Source: Ilumatobacteraceae bacterium
GTDB taxonomy: Bacteria; Actinomycetota; Acidimicrobiia; Acidimicrobiales; Ilumatobacteraceae
NCBI GenBank assembly: GCA_024643255.1
Contig: JAHENF010000001.1
Coordinates: 121,301-185,300, forward strand
Reading direction: 5' to 3'
DNA length: 64,000 bases
Each line of letters begins with the position of its first letter. Position 1 is the first letter of the stretch. Shown piece after piece: positions 9,357 through 18,635 of the stretch. The notes below the pieces were generated by a model. The model saw only the letters and a program-made list of their open reading frames with translations. It ran no database searches and had not been told where the DNA came from. Made by a program: the position numbers and the translations under genes.

Positions 9357-10127
9357 TCAGCGCTGGTGATGTGGGCACCACACTGCCGTGCGCCCGCCGA
9401 TCGTGTCGCGCCGAAGCGGGTAGCCGTCGCGCTCGCACGGCGGACACGTCGAGCGGACCATCGGTGACAGCGTTCCGCGGTGGCTGCCACCGCGACGCAT
9501 CATCACGGGGAGCCGGCGACGAATGGCGGTCGCCAGCCGCGCGACGTCCGGTTCGTCGAGCGCACACGCCGGACGGCGAGGATCGATGCCCGCCCACCAC
9601 AGCACCTCGTCTGCGCACATGTTTCCCAGCCCGGCGACCACCGCCTGGTCGAGCAGCACCGTCTTGATCGCCTGCCGACGCTCCCCCAGCGCTCGACGCA
9701 TCCGGGCTGGGGTGACCGCGAAGATGTCGACACCGAGGGCGGAAACGTCCGGATCGAGCGTCACCCGACCGAGACGCCGTGGGTCGTTCAGACGAACGGC
9801 CGGCATCCCGGCAGCGTCGGTGAACAGCCTGAGCCGATCCCATTGCGCATCGTCGCGACTCGACGAGTACTGGAGCCGATCGATCGCCGAGACACCGTCG
9901 ACGAGCACCCGACCGGTCATCCCGAAATGCAGCCCGATCGTCGGCCCGTCGGTGTCGATCAGCACGATCTTGCCGGCGCGCCTGACACCTTCGAGCCGCG
10001 CGCCGACGACCAGGCCGACGAACCCCGGCGGCGCGACGCGCTCGTCGACCCAGGCGTCGACGACCGTGCGGCCGACCACCGTCTCGATCTCCGAACGCCA
10101 GATCTCGGCCTCGAGCCCCTCAGGCAC
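9357..10127 (-). CDS. Fpg/Nei family DNA glycosylase
   Basis: 256-residue base-excision-repair glycosylase. It begins MPEGLEAE, where Pro2 and Glu3 are the catalytic N-terminus after Met removal; the MPEG start is Nei-like rather than the MPELPEVE of MutM. The GKIVLIDTDG and LHFGMTGRV segments match the beta-sandwich, and the middle holds the H2TH region (LGNMCADEVLWWAGIDP). The C-terminal zinc finger reads CPPC...WCPHHQ, giving Cys-Cys-Cys-His instead of the usual four Cys. It lies 12 nt downstream of metX on the same strand and is probably co-transcribed. Substrate specificity cannot be assigned from sequence; endonuclease VIII-like activity is plausible. Confidence 0.85.
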   Translation of the reverse strand: MPEGLEAEIWRSEIETVVGRTVVDAWVDERVAPPGFVGLVVGARLEGVRRAGKIVLIDTDGPTIGLHFGMTGRVLVDGVSAIDRLQYSSSRDDAQWDRLRLFTDAAGMPAVRLNDPRRLGRVTLDPDVSALGVDIFAVTPARMRRALGERRQAIKTVLLDQAVVAGLGNMCADEVLWWAGIDPRRPACALDEPDVARLATAIRRRLPVMMRRGGSHRGTLSPMVRSTCPPCERDGYPLRRDTIGGRTAVWCPHHQR

Positions 10128-10139
10128 GTCGCCGCTCGC

Positions 10140-11324
10140 TCAGGTGTCGGACTTGGCGATGCCGTCGAGGAACCGCTCGAGTGGCTCGTCGAGTTGGTCG
10201 CTGTTGATCAGGAATGCGTCGTGGCCGTGGGGCGAGTCGATCTCGATGTACTCGCTCGGCACGCCATTCGCGAGCAACGTGTGGTGGATCTGCTGTTGCT
10301 GGTAGGCCGGATACAGCATGTCGCTCCAGATGCCGACCGCCATCGTCGGTGCGATCACTCGCGCCATCGCCCGCTCCAACGAGCCCCGACCGCGGGCAAC
10401 GTCGTGGAGGTCCATCGCCTTGCCGATGGCGAGGTAGCTGTTGGTGTCGAACCTGCGCGCCAACTTCTGGCCGTGGTACTCCAGGTAGCGCTCGACTTCG
10501 AAGCGTTGCCACATGCCGAGCGTGTCTCCGACCGCCGCCTTGTCGGCGAGTTCGCGACCGAACCGGTCGGTGAACACGTTGTCGCTACGGAACGTCACCT
10601 GCGCGACCATGCGAGCGATTTCGAGCCCTTCGCCCGGGCCATCCCCCGGTTCGGCGTCGTAGTAGTCGCCATCGCGCCACTTCGGATCCAATCGGATCGC
10701 TCGCCGACCGATCGCACCCCACGCGATCTGTTGTGCGGTCGCTTGCATACATGTGGCGATCGCGACCATCGAACGGATCCGTCGCGGGTACATCACGGCC
10801 CACTCGAGCGCCTGCATGCCACCCATCGAGCCGCCGATCACCGCCATCCAGCGACGAACGCCGAGATGTTCCATCAGCCGCGCCTGCGAGCGAACCATGT
10901 CGCGAATCGTGACCACCGGGAACCGGGACCCGTACGGCTGCCCATCGAGAGGATGCGGTGACGCCGGCCCCGTCGTGCCCTGGCAACCGCCGAGCACGTT
11001 CGCACATACGACGAAGTAGCGGTCGGTGTCGATCGGCTTGCCCGGACCCACCGTGTCGTCCCACCATCCGGACGTCGGATGGCCGCGGCCTGCAGGACCT
11101 GTCGCGTGGCTGTCGCCGGTCCATGCGTGGCAGAGCAGGATCGCGTTGGCGCCGTCGGCGTCGAGGACGCCCCAGGTCTCGTAGGCGATCGTCACGTCCG
11201 ACAGCGCGACGCCACAATCCAGAGCAAATCGGCGGTCGGTGGCGAACGTGAAGAACTGGCGATGCCCCGGCTCGTCGCCCGGCCGCCAAGCGCCGGTCAC
11301 CGGGAGTGGGCGTGCACTGCTCAT
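10140..11324 (-). CDS. metX: Homoserine O-acetyltransferase MetX
   Basis: 394 residues, alpha/beta-hydrolase-fold acyltransferase that acylates L-homoserine for methionine synthesis. Diagnostic stretches are CHAWTGDSHA, GWWDDTVGPGKPIDT, CANVLGGCQGTTGP, and the nucleophile elbow GGSMGG with Ser166. DSPHGHDAFL near the C-terminus supplies the catalytic His, and an Asp in IWSDMLYP completes the triad. Length is normal for MetX. Acetyl versus succinyl donor cannot be settled by eye; the actinobacterial context favours acetyl-CoA. It sits 4 nt after the DUF4262 gene and 12 nt before the glycosylase gene, forming a compact minus-strand operon. metY (O-acetylhomoserine sulfhydrylase), often beside metX, is absent from the window. 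Confidence 0.9.
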   Translation of the reverse strand: MSSARPLPVTGAWRPGDEPGHRQFFTFATDRRFALDCGVALSDVTIAYETWGVLDADGANAILLCHAWTGDSHATGPAGRGHPTSGWWDDTVGPGKPIDTDRYFVVCANVLGGCQGTTGPASPHPLDGQPYGSRFPVVTIRDMVRSQARLMEHLGVRRWMAVIGGSMGGMQALEWAVMYPRRIRSMVAIATCMQATAQQIAWGAIGRRAIRLDPKWRDGDYYDAEPGDGPGEGLEIARMVAQVTFRSDNVFTDRFGRELADKAAVGDTLGMWQRFEVERYLEYHGQKLARRFDTNSYLAIGKAMDLHDVARGRGSLERAMARVIAPTMAVGIWSDMLYPAYQQQQIHHTLLANGVPSEYIEIDSPHGHDAFLINSDQLDEPLERFLDGIAKSDT

Positions 11325-11328
11325 GGAC

Positions 11329-11811
11329 TCACGCCACGGTACCGATGACGGGCTGGGCGAACGTCATGCGTTGTTCGAAACCGGCCTCGTAGGGCATGAA
11401 CCCGTTGCGATCGGGATAGAGCAACTGCACGATCTCGTACGGCCCACCGCGGTACCAGGCATTCGCGGTCGCGAACCACGGCCCCCAACGGTCGAGATCG
11501 ATCGACGCGAACATGCAGCGCAAGTCGTTGTCGAGCAGCCCGACCAGTTCGACACCGATCGGGATCTCGGTGCCGCCCCGGCACGCATCGGCCACGAGCG
11601 TGACCAACCCGTTCGCCGCCACCGGCGTCAGGCCGAACACGGCGACCTCGGCAAAGCCGACGGCCGACGGTATCCCGATCGAATAGGCGTAGCCGGGCGT
11701 CGGCGGATCGGATTCGACATCGGCCGGCACCGGCTCGAGCGCCCACCCGGTCGTCTCGATCATCCACTCGATCTTCTCCGCATGCGGAATGTGGAAATCG
11801 GGCAGCTCCAT
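11329..11811 (-). CDS. DUF4262-type protein
   Basis: From the ATG at 11811 the product is 160 residues beginning MELPDFHIP; the ORF track starts 13 codons earlier at a TTG with no support. The pattern YAYSIGIPSAVGFAEVAVFGLTPVAANGLV followed by a beta-rich half ending FEQRMTFAQPVIG matches DUF4262, small cytosolic proteins of unknown function common in Actinobacteria. The gene is 4 nt upstream of metX and is probably the first gene of that operon. No catalytic motif is evident. Confidence 0.65.
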   Translation of the reverse strand: MELPDFHIPHAEKIEWMIETTGWALEPVPADVESDPPTPGYAYSIGIPSAVGFAEVAVFGLTPVAANGLVTLVADACRGGTEIPIGVELVGLLDNDLRCMFASIDLDRWGPWFATANAWYRGGPYEIVQLLYPDRNGFMPYEAGFEQRMTFAQPVIGTVA

Positions 11812-11853
11812 CCCGCCATTGTTGCAGGAGGGGTTCGACCTCGGCCGCAACGA

Positions 11854-12888
11854 TCAGATCAGGGCGATCGAGTCCAGATCGAGTGCGTGTTGGAGGTGGC
11901 GCGACGCCATGGCGCCGAACATGTCGAGGCTTCGCGGATTCATCGTCACCATCTGCGAGGTGAGGACGGTGATCGTCAGGCCGTGGAAGGCCTCACGCCG
12001 GTACTGCTCCCACAACCATGCAGCGTCGACGTCGACCGAGTACGCCGCGAGCGATGCGGCGTAGAGGTCGACCAGTTCACGCTCGTGTGCCCGACGGTCC
12101 GCCGGGAGCAACCCTGCGCCGAGGAAGTAGGCCAGGTCGATCAGGGGAAGCCCACGCCGTGGCGACCCCCAGTCGACGACGGTCACCACGTCCTCTCCGT
12201 CGGCGGTGCCGAACAGCATGTTGTCGAGCCGGTAGTCGGTGTGCACGAGGCTGAACGGCTCGCCCCGCCCGTCGAAGAACCTGACGACCTCGGGGCCGAA
12301 TCGTTCGGCCAGCTCCATCAACTCGGGCGTGAGGTACCCGGCGTACGTCTCGGCGAAGCCCGGGAAGAACATCTGCCACGCCATCGCCCAGCTGTCGTTG
12401 GATGCGTTCGGGTCGTTCCCCGACAGCCACTCGAGCTCGGCCAGTGTCGGATCGTTCCAGCGTGGACCGTGCAGCGCGGCCAACGCCCTCACGGCGATCC
12501 TCGCCTGATCGAGGGAACAGCCCGCGACCTGATCGCCCTGCACGGCCGGCGCCATGTCCTCGAGCAGCAGCACGTAGTCGTTCGTCGCCGGCGTCCAGTC
12601 CGAGTAACGACACTCGGGAACCCTGATGTCGACGGTGTGGGCGAGCTCACGGTAGAACCGCACCTCGAATTCGTAGCTGCGCACCGAGGCCGCCAGCAAC
12701 AGGCTGCGTTCGTCCTGAGCAGGGAGTTTGGCGATCAACGACGTCGGCACGGCTGGATCGGAACTCTCCAGCCGAAGGCGCAAGCTCGTGCTGACGTGAC
12801 CGTCGCCGACCGGCCTGCTGGTCACCGCGTCGACCGTTCCGCCGAGGACCGATGACAACCAGGTTGCGGTGATCTCCTCAGGACTCAT
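11854..12888 (-). CDS. Aminoglycoside-phosphotransferase-fold (EcKinase-like) kinase
   Basis: 344 residues starting at ATG 12888 (MSPEEITATW), chosen because a TACCGT -10 element ends 8 nt upstream, which would give a leaderless mRNA; the longer ORF-track start is antisense read-through of the SURF1 gene. APH-fold signature: nucleotide-binding SLIAKLP early, VLLLEDM hinge, catalytic loop LVHTDYRLDNMLFG (Asp and Asn) and metal-binding VVDWGSPRRG. This branch phosphorylates small hydroxylated metabolites and is widespread in actinobacteria, often as a paralogue family. The actual substrate is unknown. Divergently transcribed from SURF1. Confidence 0.8.
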   Translation of the reverse strand: MSPEEITATWLSSVLGGTVDAVTSRPVGDGHVSTSLRLRLESSDPAVPTSLIAKLPAQDERSLLLAASVRSYEFEVRFYRELAHTVDIRVPECRYSDWTPATNDYVLLLEDMAPAVQGDQVAGCSLDQARIAVRALAALHGPRWNDPTLAELEWLSGNDPNASNDSWAMAWQMFFPGFAETYAGYLTPELMELAERFGPEVVRFFDGRGEPFSLVHTDYRLDNMLFGTADGEDVVTVVDWGSPRRGLPLIDLAYFLGAGLLPADRRAHERELVDLYAASLAAYSVDVDAAWLWEQYRREAFHGLTITVLTSQMVTMNPRSLDMFGAMASRHLQHALDLDSIALI

Positions 12889-12896
12889 CGCGACGC

Positions 12897-12902
12897 ACGG
12901 TA
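12897..12902 (-). promoter_or_regulatory. -10 element TACCGT, leaderless start of APH-like kinase gene
   Basis: TACCGT on the minus strand ends 8 nt before ATG 12888. This spacing puts the transcription start at or next to the initiation codon. Confidence 0.6.
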
Positions 12903-12917
12903 GTGCTGGGCCGCCGC

Positions 12918-12923
12918 TACCGT
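12918..12923 (+). promoter_or_regulatory. -10 element TACCGT upstream of SURF1 gene
   Basis: TACCGT ends 10 nt before ATG 12934, so the leader would be at most about 3 nt. It diverges from the matching element of the APH-like gene. Confidence 0.5.
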
Positions 12924-12933
12924 CGGGCCCGAG

Positions 12934-13761
12934 ATGTCCGGGTCGAGCCGTGCCTTCCTGCTGCGTCCGAAGTGGATCGCGTTCCACGTGCTGGTGTTCG
13001 TGGCGATCGCCCTCATGATCTCGCTCGCCTTCTGGCAGCTCCGACGTCTCGACGCGCGCCGCGCGTTCAACGACACCGTGACCGAACGGATCGACCAGGC
13101 GCCCGTGCCATTCGACGATCTCCTCCCCGAGGCGATCGCTGAACCGACCGCGGTCGAATGGCGCCAAGTCACCGTGAGCGGCGACTATCTCGCCGATCAG
13201 ATCGTGTGGTTCAACCGGTCGCAGGACGGGCTGGCCGGGAGCAACGTCCTGACCGCACTCGTCGACGGGCAGTCGACCGTCGTGATCAATCGGGGATTCG
13301 TCGTGCTCGGCGACGACGTCCCCGATGCCCCATCAGGCGCCGTCGAAGTGCTCGGCCGCATCCGCGTCCCCCAGGGTCGCCAGCTCGGTGAGCTGACCGA
13401 CAACACCGACGGGCCACTGAGCGAGGTTCGCCGGGTCGATCTCGAACGCCTCGACGCGCAGCTCCCCGGCGAACTCGCCCCCGTCTACCTCGACCTGATC
13501 GGCAGCATTCCCAACATCACCGCGAGCGACCCGGTGCCGGTACCGCCGCCGACGTTGGACGAGGGACCACACCTGTCGTACGCCGTGCAGTGGTTCATCT
13601 TCTCCACCGCGGTCCTCCTCGGCTGGGTGCTGGCGATCCGACGATCGATCGCCACTCGCGAGCGCAAGCTCGCCGCCGGACTCACGGACGCAGCAGACGA
13701 GCAAACGTCGTCGGATTCCCCGACATCAACCGACGTCGCATCGACCACGACGACGACCTGA
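12934..13761 (+). CDS. SURF1-family cytochrome oxidase assembly protein
   Basis: 275 residues with the SURF1 layout: N-terminal TM helix (IAFHVLVFVAIALMISLAFWQL, about 14-35) ending in the family's FWQLRRLD, an extracytoplasmic domain with GDYL, VWFNRSQDG and the diagnostic VINRGFV, and a second TM helix after LSYAVQWFIFSTAVLLGWVLAIRR. SURF1 proteins help insert heme a in aa3-type cytochrome c oxidase. The last about 40 residues are a low-complexity Thr/Ser/Asp tail whose coding sequence overlaps the 3' end of the convergent lycopene cyclase gene by 80 bp. No ctaB/ctaC/ctaD genes occur in the window. Confidence 0.88.
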   Translation: MSGSSRAFLLRPKWIAFHVLVFVAIALMISLAFWQLRRLDARRAFNDTVTERIDQAPVPFDDLLPEAIAEPTAVEWRQVTVSGDYLADQIVWFNRSQDGLAGSNVLTALVDGQSTVVINRGFVVLGDDVPDAPSGAVEVLGRIRVPQGRQLGELTDNTDGPLSEVRRVDLERLDAQLPGELAPVYLDLIGSIPNITASDPVPVPPPTLDEGPHLSYAVQWFIFSTAVLLGWVLAIRRSIATRERKLAAGLTDAADEQTSSDSPTSTDVASTTTTT

Positions 13762-14929
13762 AGAGCTTGGTCATGACACCCGCCACGTCCGACGGTGGCG
13801 TGTCGATGCGCATGTAGCTGCTCCACTGGTCGACCGGCAGCGAGAAGAAGGCGCCGAAGAACGCCCGGATGCCGTCGTCGTCGAGGCGCAGCAGGAGTTC
13901 GAGGCCGTAGTCGTGCAGCAGCCGGCTCCTTCGGAACTCGATCGGCCACACCGATTCGGCGACGACCGACGAGTCGACCGGCGATTCGGATGGCGACGAA
14001 CCGAGTGCTGCAACCACTGCATCAGCGACGCGCGGGGCCGCCCGTAATGAGGACGCAACGCTGAACCCGGTGGCCGCGTGCACGTACCCGGCGGCAGCGC
14101 CGAACGCCACCACGGGCTGGTCGAGCACCGGGCGAGCCCCGCCGAGCGGAATCCGCACGTATTCGGTCCGGATCGCGTCGGCGAGCACGTCGTCAGGGTG
14201 TCGACCGAGTCGGGCGGCGAGTCGCGGAAGGAGCGCGATCGGCTCGATCGCCGGTCGAGCCGCGAGCACGGTCTCCTCGACCAGCCAGCCGTCGCGGACG
14301 GGCAAGGTGTAGCAGAACGTCGTGACGCCGGTCGGGCCGACCGACGACCGACGATCGTCGCCACCCGTGCCCTTCACCGGTCGGAAATCCATCAGCGTGG
14401 CGCGTCCCAGATCTCCCGGCGGCGGTTCGGCGAGCACGACGCCCATCGCCGTCTGCCAGGCCGGAGGTGCACCTTCCCGGAGACGTGCGAACTTCGACGG
14501 CCAGCCGCTCGTGTCGATCACGAGACGCGCGCGCAGCTCGGAGCCATCGACGAGCACGACCGTGTGTCGTTCACCTCGCGGCGAGCGCACCGCGACCACC
14601 TTGGCGGTGACGTGGTCGACACCGTCTCGCAACCGTGACCGCAACGTCGAGTTGTCGAAGATGCCGTAGGGACGGTGTAGTGAGACGGGCTCGGCGGTGA
14701 AGACGGCGATGGTCGACACCTGCTCGCCCAGCAGACTCTGGACGTCGGCGCCGACCGCCTCGACCCCGTCGAGGTCGTCGACCCACGTGCTGTACGTCGC
14801 CGACCAGCGTTCGTCCGGGCCGACGAGCACCACGTCGATGCCTCTCGCAACACACGACGAGGCGAGGGCGCTGCCGGCCGGGCCATCGCCGATCACGACG
14901 ACGTCGACGCCACGCTGTGGCGGGGTCAT
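13682..14929 (-). CDS. Lycopene cyclase, CrtL/CrtY-type flavoprotein
   Basis: 415 residues from ATG 14929 (MTPPQRGVDVVVIGDGPAGSALA). The N-terminal Rossmann motif GDGPAG binds FAD/NAD(P)H, and the following LVGPDERWSATYSTWVDDLD matches the lycopene-cyclase signature region. Later HRPYGIFDNSTLR, VIDTSG and a C-terminal helical part (FFGAFFSLPVDQWSSYMR, FRSSSWSMRRRLMSG) also fit. The enzyme would form beta-rings on carotenoids. Seven nt downstream of the MBL gene, which is itself 4 nt after the GMC oxidoreductase gene. Its 3' end overlaps SURF1 antisense. No other carotenoid genes (crtE/B/I) are in the window, so the assignment rests on sequence only. Confidence 0.72.
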   Translation of the reverse strand: MTPPQRGVDVVVIGDGPAGSALASSCVARGIDVVLVGPDERWSATYSTWVDDLDGVEAVGADVQSLLGEQVSTIAVFTAEPVSLHRPYGIFDNSTLRSRLRDGVDHVTAKVVAVRSPRGERHTVVLVDGSELRARLVIDTSGWPSKFARLREGAPPAWQTAMGVVLAEPPPGDLGRATLMDFRPVKGTGGDDRRSSVGPTGVTTFCYTLPVRDGWLVEETVLAARPAIEPIALLPRLAARLGRHPDDVLADAIRTEYVRIPLGGARPVLDQPVVAFGAAAGYVHAATGFSVASSLRAAPRVADAVVAALGSSPSESPVDSSVVAESVWPIEFRRSRLLHDYGLELLLRLDDDGIRAFFGAFFSLPVDQWSSYMRIDTPPSDVAGVMTKLFRSSSWSMRRRLMSGNPTTFARLLRP

Positions 14930-14936
14930 CGGACGG

Positions 14937-15911
<975 letters not shown>

Positions 15912-15915
15912 TCTG

Positions 15916-17241
15916 TCACGAGCGACCCCGACGCCACCGGGCGCTCAGTCGCTCGGCGAGCATCGTGGTGGGAAGGTGGGTGTTGACGTCGGGAATCGTC
16001 GGGAACACCGAGGCGTCGCACACGTACACACCCTCGTATCCGAGAACTGCACCGTCGGCGTCGACGACGGTGCCCATCGCACAACTGCTCGACGCGTGCA
16101 CGTAGTCGCCGACCGCTCGGGGCAGCCACCGCTCGATCGCCACCTCACCGGTGAGCGCGTCGAGTGTCGTTCCGGCATGGTCGACGTAGATCTCCTCGAC
16201 GATCTCCGCGAAAGGACGGCTCCGGACCAGTTCGGCGGCGTCGCCGATCCCCGACGTGAGCGCCCGGATGTCGACCGGGTCGGCGAGCAGCGCGAAGTCG
16301 ACCAGCGGCGGCCCGCCGGGGTCCTGCGGGTCCAGCCGCACCGAACCGGAGCGCCCACGGGGTGTCATCAGCGCCACCAGGAGCACGCCGAAGCCGACCG
16401 AATCGCGGCCGACATGGTTCATCGGGAGGAATTGGATTCCCGCTCGCTGCCGATAGGCGCCGATGACCAGGCCGTCGTGGTCGACCGGCACCCCCGAACG
16501 CAACGCCAAGGTGAGCGGAACCGACGGGTGGTCCTGCAGACCAGTACCGATGCCCGGTGTGTCGAGTCCCGAACGCAAGAGGAGCGCCGGCGTTCGGATC
16601 GCCCCCGCCGAGACGATCACCCGCTCGGCGGGAATCTCCTCGCCGTTCGACAGCACCACGCCCACCGCTCGCCGGCCGGCCAGCGCGACCTGATCGACGG
16701 TCGTGGAGTGTCTGATGGTGAGATTCGGTCGGTCCGATGCGGGCCAGAGGTATGCCTCTGCTGACGTCACACGGCGGCCGCCACGGCGGGTGAGGGGTGC
16801 GCGTCGAGCGTCGACAGCCGCAGCGAGCAGGGCCCGATCGACCGCGCCGAGTTCGTCGTCGTCCGGTTCGATCTCGGGCACGGCGACCGCCGCCCATGCC
16901 TCCTCGATGTCGTCCCAGCCCCACGACCGGTACAGGCCGGCGTCGCCTCGCAGCGCCACCATTGCGTTGACCGCCGACGAACCGCCGACGCCACGGCCGC
17001 GTCGGTACGGCGTGGACGGTCCGCCGGTCACCCTGGTGGCGCTCACCCCGGGATCCTGTCGATCCGGCAGATCGGCGGTCGCCAGGAAGTTCGCGCCGTC
17101 GATCTCGGGGGGTACGGAACCGGCCGGGAGGCCCGGGCCGGACTCCAGCAACACCACCTCACGGTCGGCGTCCTCGGACAGCCGTGCGGCGAGCACGCAC
17201 CCGGCGCTTCCCGCTCCGACGACGACCCACGGTGCTGACAC
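15916..17241 (-). CDS. GMC-family FAD oxidoreductase (choline-dehydrogenase-like)
   Basis: 441 residues from GTG 17241. FAD site VVGAGSAGCVLAARLSED at the N-terminus, VVLLESGPG, the GMC signature GRGVGGSSAVNAMVALRG, a second signature SAGAIRTPALLLRSG, and C-terminal YVHASSSCAMGTVVD...VCDASVFPTIPDVNTHLPTTMLAERL with the active-site His/Asn. It is about 90 residues shorter than most choline dehydrogenases, mainly in the substrate domain, so substrate is uncertain (alcohol or terpenoid). First gene of the operon; TAGTCT ends 6 nt before the GTG, supporting this start and a leaderless message. Confidence 0.88.
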   Translation of the reverse strand: MSAPWVVVGAGSAGCVLAARLSEDADREVVLLESGPGLPAGSVPPEIDGANFLATADLPDRQDPGVSATRVTGGPSTPYRRGRGVGGSSAVNAMVALRGDAGLYRSWGWDDIEEAWAAVAVPEIEPDDDELGAVDRALLAAAVDARRAPLTRRGGRRVTSAEAYLWPASDRPNLTIRHSTTVDQVALAGRRAVGVVLSNGEEIPAERVIVSAGAIRTPALLLRSGLDTPGIGTGLQDHPSVPLTLALRSGVPVDHDGLVIGAYRQRAGIQFLPMNHVGRDSVGFGVLLVALMTPRGRSGSVRLDPQDPGGPPLVDFALLADPVDIRALTSGIGDAAELVRSRPFAEIVEEIYVDHAGTTLDALTGEVAIERWLPRAVGDYVHASSSCAMGTVVDADGAVLGYEGVYVCDASVFPTIPDVNTHLPTTMLAERLSARWRRGRS

Positions 17242-17247
17242 GAGTCG

Positions 17248-17253
17248 AGACTA
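17248..17253 (-). promoter_or_regulatory. -10 element TAGTCT, leaderless start of GMC operon
   Basis: TAGTCT on the minus strand ends 6 nt before GTG 17241. Confidence 0.6.
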
Positions 17254-17330
17254 CGACAACCCGTCGGCGGGCAGCCGACACACACTTCGCACTCAAGAGT
17301 CCGTCGATTCCCGCCGATGACACAGTCATC

Positions 17331-18530
17331 ATGCAGGACACGACGGATCTCCAGGCGCCTCCCGCCGGACTCCCGATGGCCGGTGGCTTCCCACCGCCGC
17401 CACCGATGCCCCCTGCACACGTCGGCCCACCCAATCTGATCAGCCAGGCCGCACCATCGCTGCCCCAGATGGCGCCGGCGGTGCCACGCCCGGCAGTGGC
17501 TCCCGAGGCCAATCCGTTCGCATCGTCGATGAACGACCACTGGGCGCCGGCGCCCACGGCGGCCCGCCCGAAGAAACGCGGAGCCGCTCGTCGAAGAATC
17601 AGTTGGTTGTTGGTGTTGGCCGTGCTCGGAGGCCTCGCGTACGGCGGAATCATGTACGGCTCGGACCTGATGAAGCTCGCCACCGGCGACGACTCGGTCG
17701 ACGAGCCGGCGGCCCCGCTCGTGTTCCCGTCGTTCTCCACCTCCCCGGTCCCCGTGCGCACCGCGTCGTTCACGATCGAGCGACCAGATGCGTTGCAGGG
17801 CCCGCAGACCTACGAGGTCACGATGGACTTCGAGTCCGGGATCTCGCGTGTGGTCATCGACCGGAACGACGCCCCCGACCTCGAAATCTTGACGCTCTGG
17901 GACGCGGCCTTCATTCGACGCGTCGACGATCCGACGTGGTACCGGGTCGATCGCGGACAGTTCCCGGTCGATTCGGAGCTCGGGGTGGGTCGCTGGGTCC
18001 GGACGCTCGACCAGATCCTGCCTCCGGCCATCAGGCAATCAGCCGTGATCGAACGCGTCACGCAGTCAGCGGTCGGGACCGAGGCCACCACCAGGATGCT
18101 CATCTCGATCGACCCGGCCGTCATCAGCCTCGCCGCCGCTCCCCGACCGGTCCCATCCGATCCAGCCGTCACGGCGGCCCCGGTCGCGGTGACGCCTCCC
18201 GACGCCGCACCAGCACCCGCTCCCGACGCCGCACCAGCACCCGCTCCTGACGCCGTGCCCGCACCCGTCGCACCGGCACCGGCCGCTCCTGCGTTCACGC
18301 TTCCCCCCGGGATGACGCTGCAGCCCGGAACGGACGAGGCGCCGACGCTCACCATGGAACTGTGGATCGACACTGCCGGCATCGTCCGCAAGTCGATCAT
18401 GCCGGTCGAACTCGGTGCAGAGACGATCACGATCACCTCGCTCTCACCCGACCCGTGGCAGCCGATCTTCCCGACCGAGGACATGGTCCAGCCGCTCACG
18501 GCGATGGCCCTGTTCAAGCTCGGCCTCTGA
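17331..18530 (+). CDS. Membrane-anchored protein with Pro-rich head and Pro/Ala linker
   Basis: 399 residues from ATG 17331; the ORF-track start at 17184 runs antisense through the GMC gene. Layout: Pro/Met-rich cytoplasmic N-terminus (GFPPPPPMPP), basic stretch KKRGAARRR, one TM helix (ISWLLVLAVLGGLAYGGIMYG, about 89-109), an extracellular globular half (residues 130-280), an Ala/Pro linker with three 8-residue repeats (DAAPAPAP type), and a C-terminal beta-rich segment. The two globular parts (TYEVTMDFESGISRVVIDR and LTMELWIDTAGIVRKS) look like halves of an LppX/LprG-like lipoprotein fold split by the linker; that is only a suggestion. No known family is assigned. Confidence 0.7.
   Translation: MQDTTDLQAPPAGLPMAGGFPPPPPMPPAHVGPPNLISQAAPSLPQMAPAVPRPAVAPEANPFASSMNDHWAPAPTAARPKKRGAARRRISWLLVLAVLGGLAYGGIMYGSDLMKLATGDDSVDEPAAPLVFPSFSTSPVPVRTASFTIERPDALQGPQTYEVTMDFESGISRVVIDRNDAPDLEILTLWDAAFIRRVDDPTWYRVDRGQFPVDSELGVGRWVRTLDQILPPAIRQSAVIERVTQSAVGTEATTRMLISIDPAVISLAAAPRPVPSDPAVTAAPVAVTPPDAAPAPAPDAAPAPAPDAVPAPVAPAPAAPAFTLPPGMTLQPGTDEAPTLTMELWIDTAGIVRKSIMPVELGAETITITSLSPDPWQPIFPTEDMVQPLTAMALFKLGL
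18198..18269 (+). repeat. 24-bp tandem repeat encoding the Pro/Ala linker
   Basis: Two identical 24-bp units (CCCGACGCCGCACCAGCACC...) at 18198-18221 and 18222-18245, and a third degenerate unit to 18269. Each encodes eight residues, PDAAPAPA in register. Copy number is likely to vary between strains by slippage. Confidence 0.85.
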
Positions 18531-18622
18531 GACCCACCCGCCCTCGCACCGCGGCACATCCTGCGCGCCGCGCCGATGCTGACATTTCGTACAATCGGCC
18601 CGGTCGCAACGAACGCGATCCG

Positions 18623-18628
18623 TAGGGT
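18623..18628 (+). promoter_or_regulatory. -10 element TAGGGT, leaderless start of the purine operon
   Basis: TAGGGT ends 7 nt before GTG 18636. Transcription would start on or next to the GTG, which favours GTG over the out-of-frame ATG at 18632. No convincing -35 hexamer is seen at the usual spacing. Confidence 0.6.
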
Positions 18629-18635
18629 CGCATGA

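Noticed and set aside
18590-18595. TACAAT as the purL -10
   Set aside because: It would leave a 35-40-nt leader, and TAGGGT at 18623 has the spacing shared with the other genes; it could still be a second promoter.
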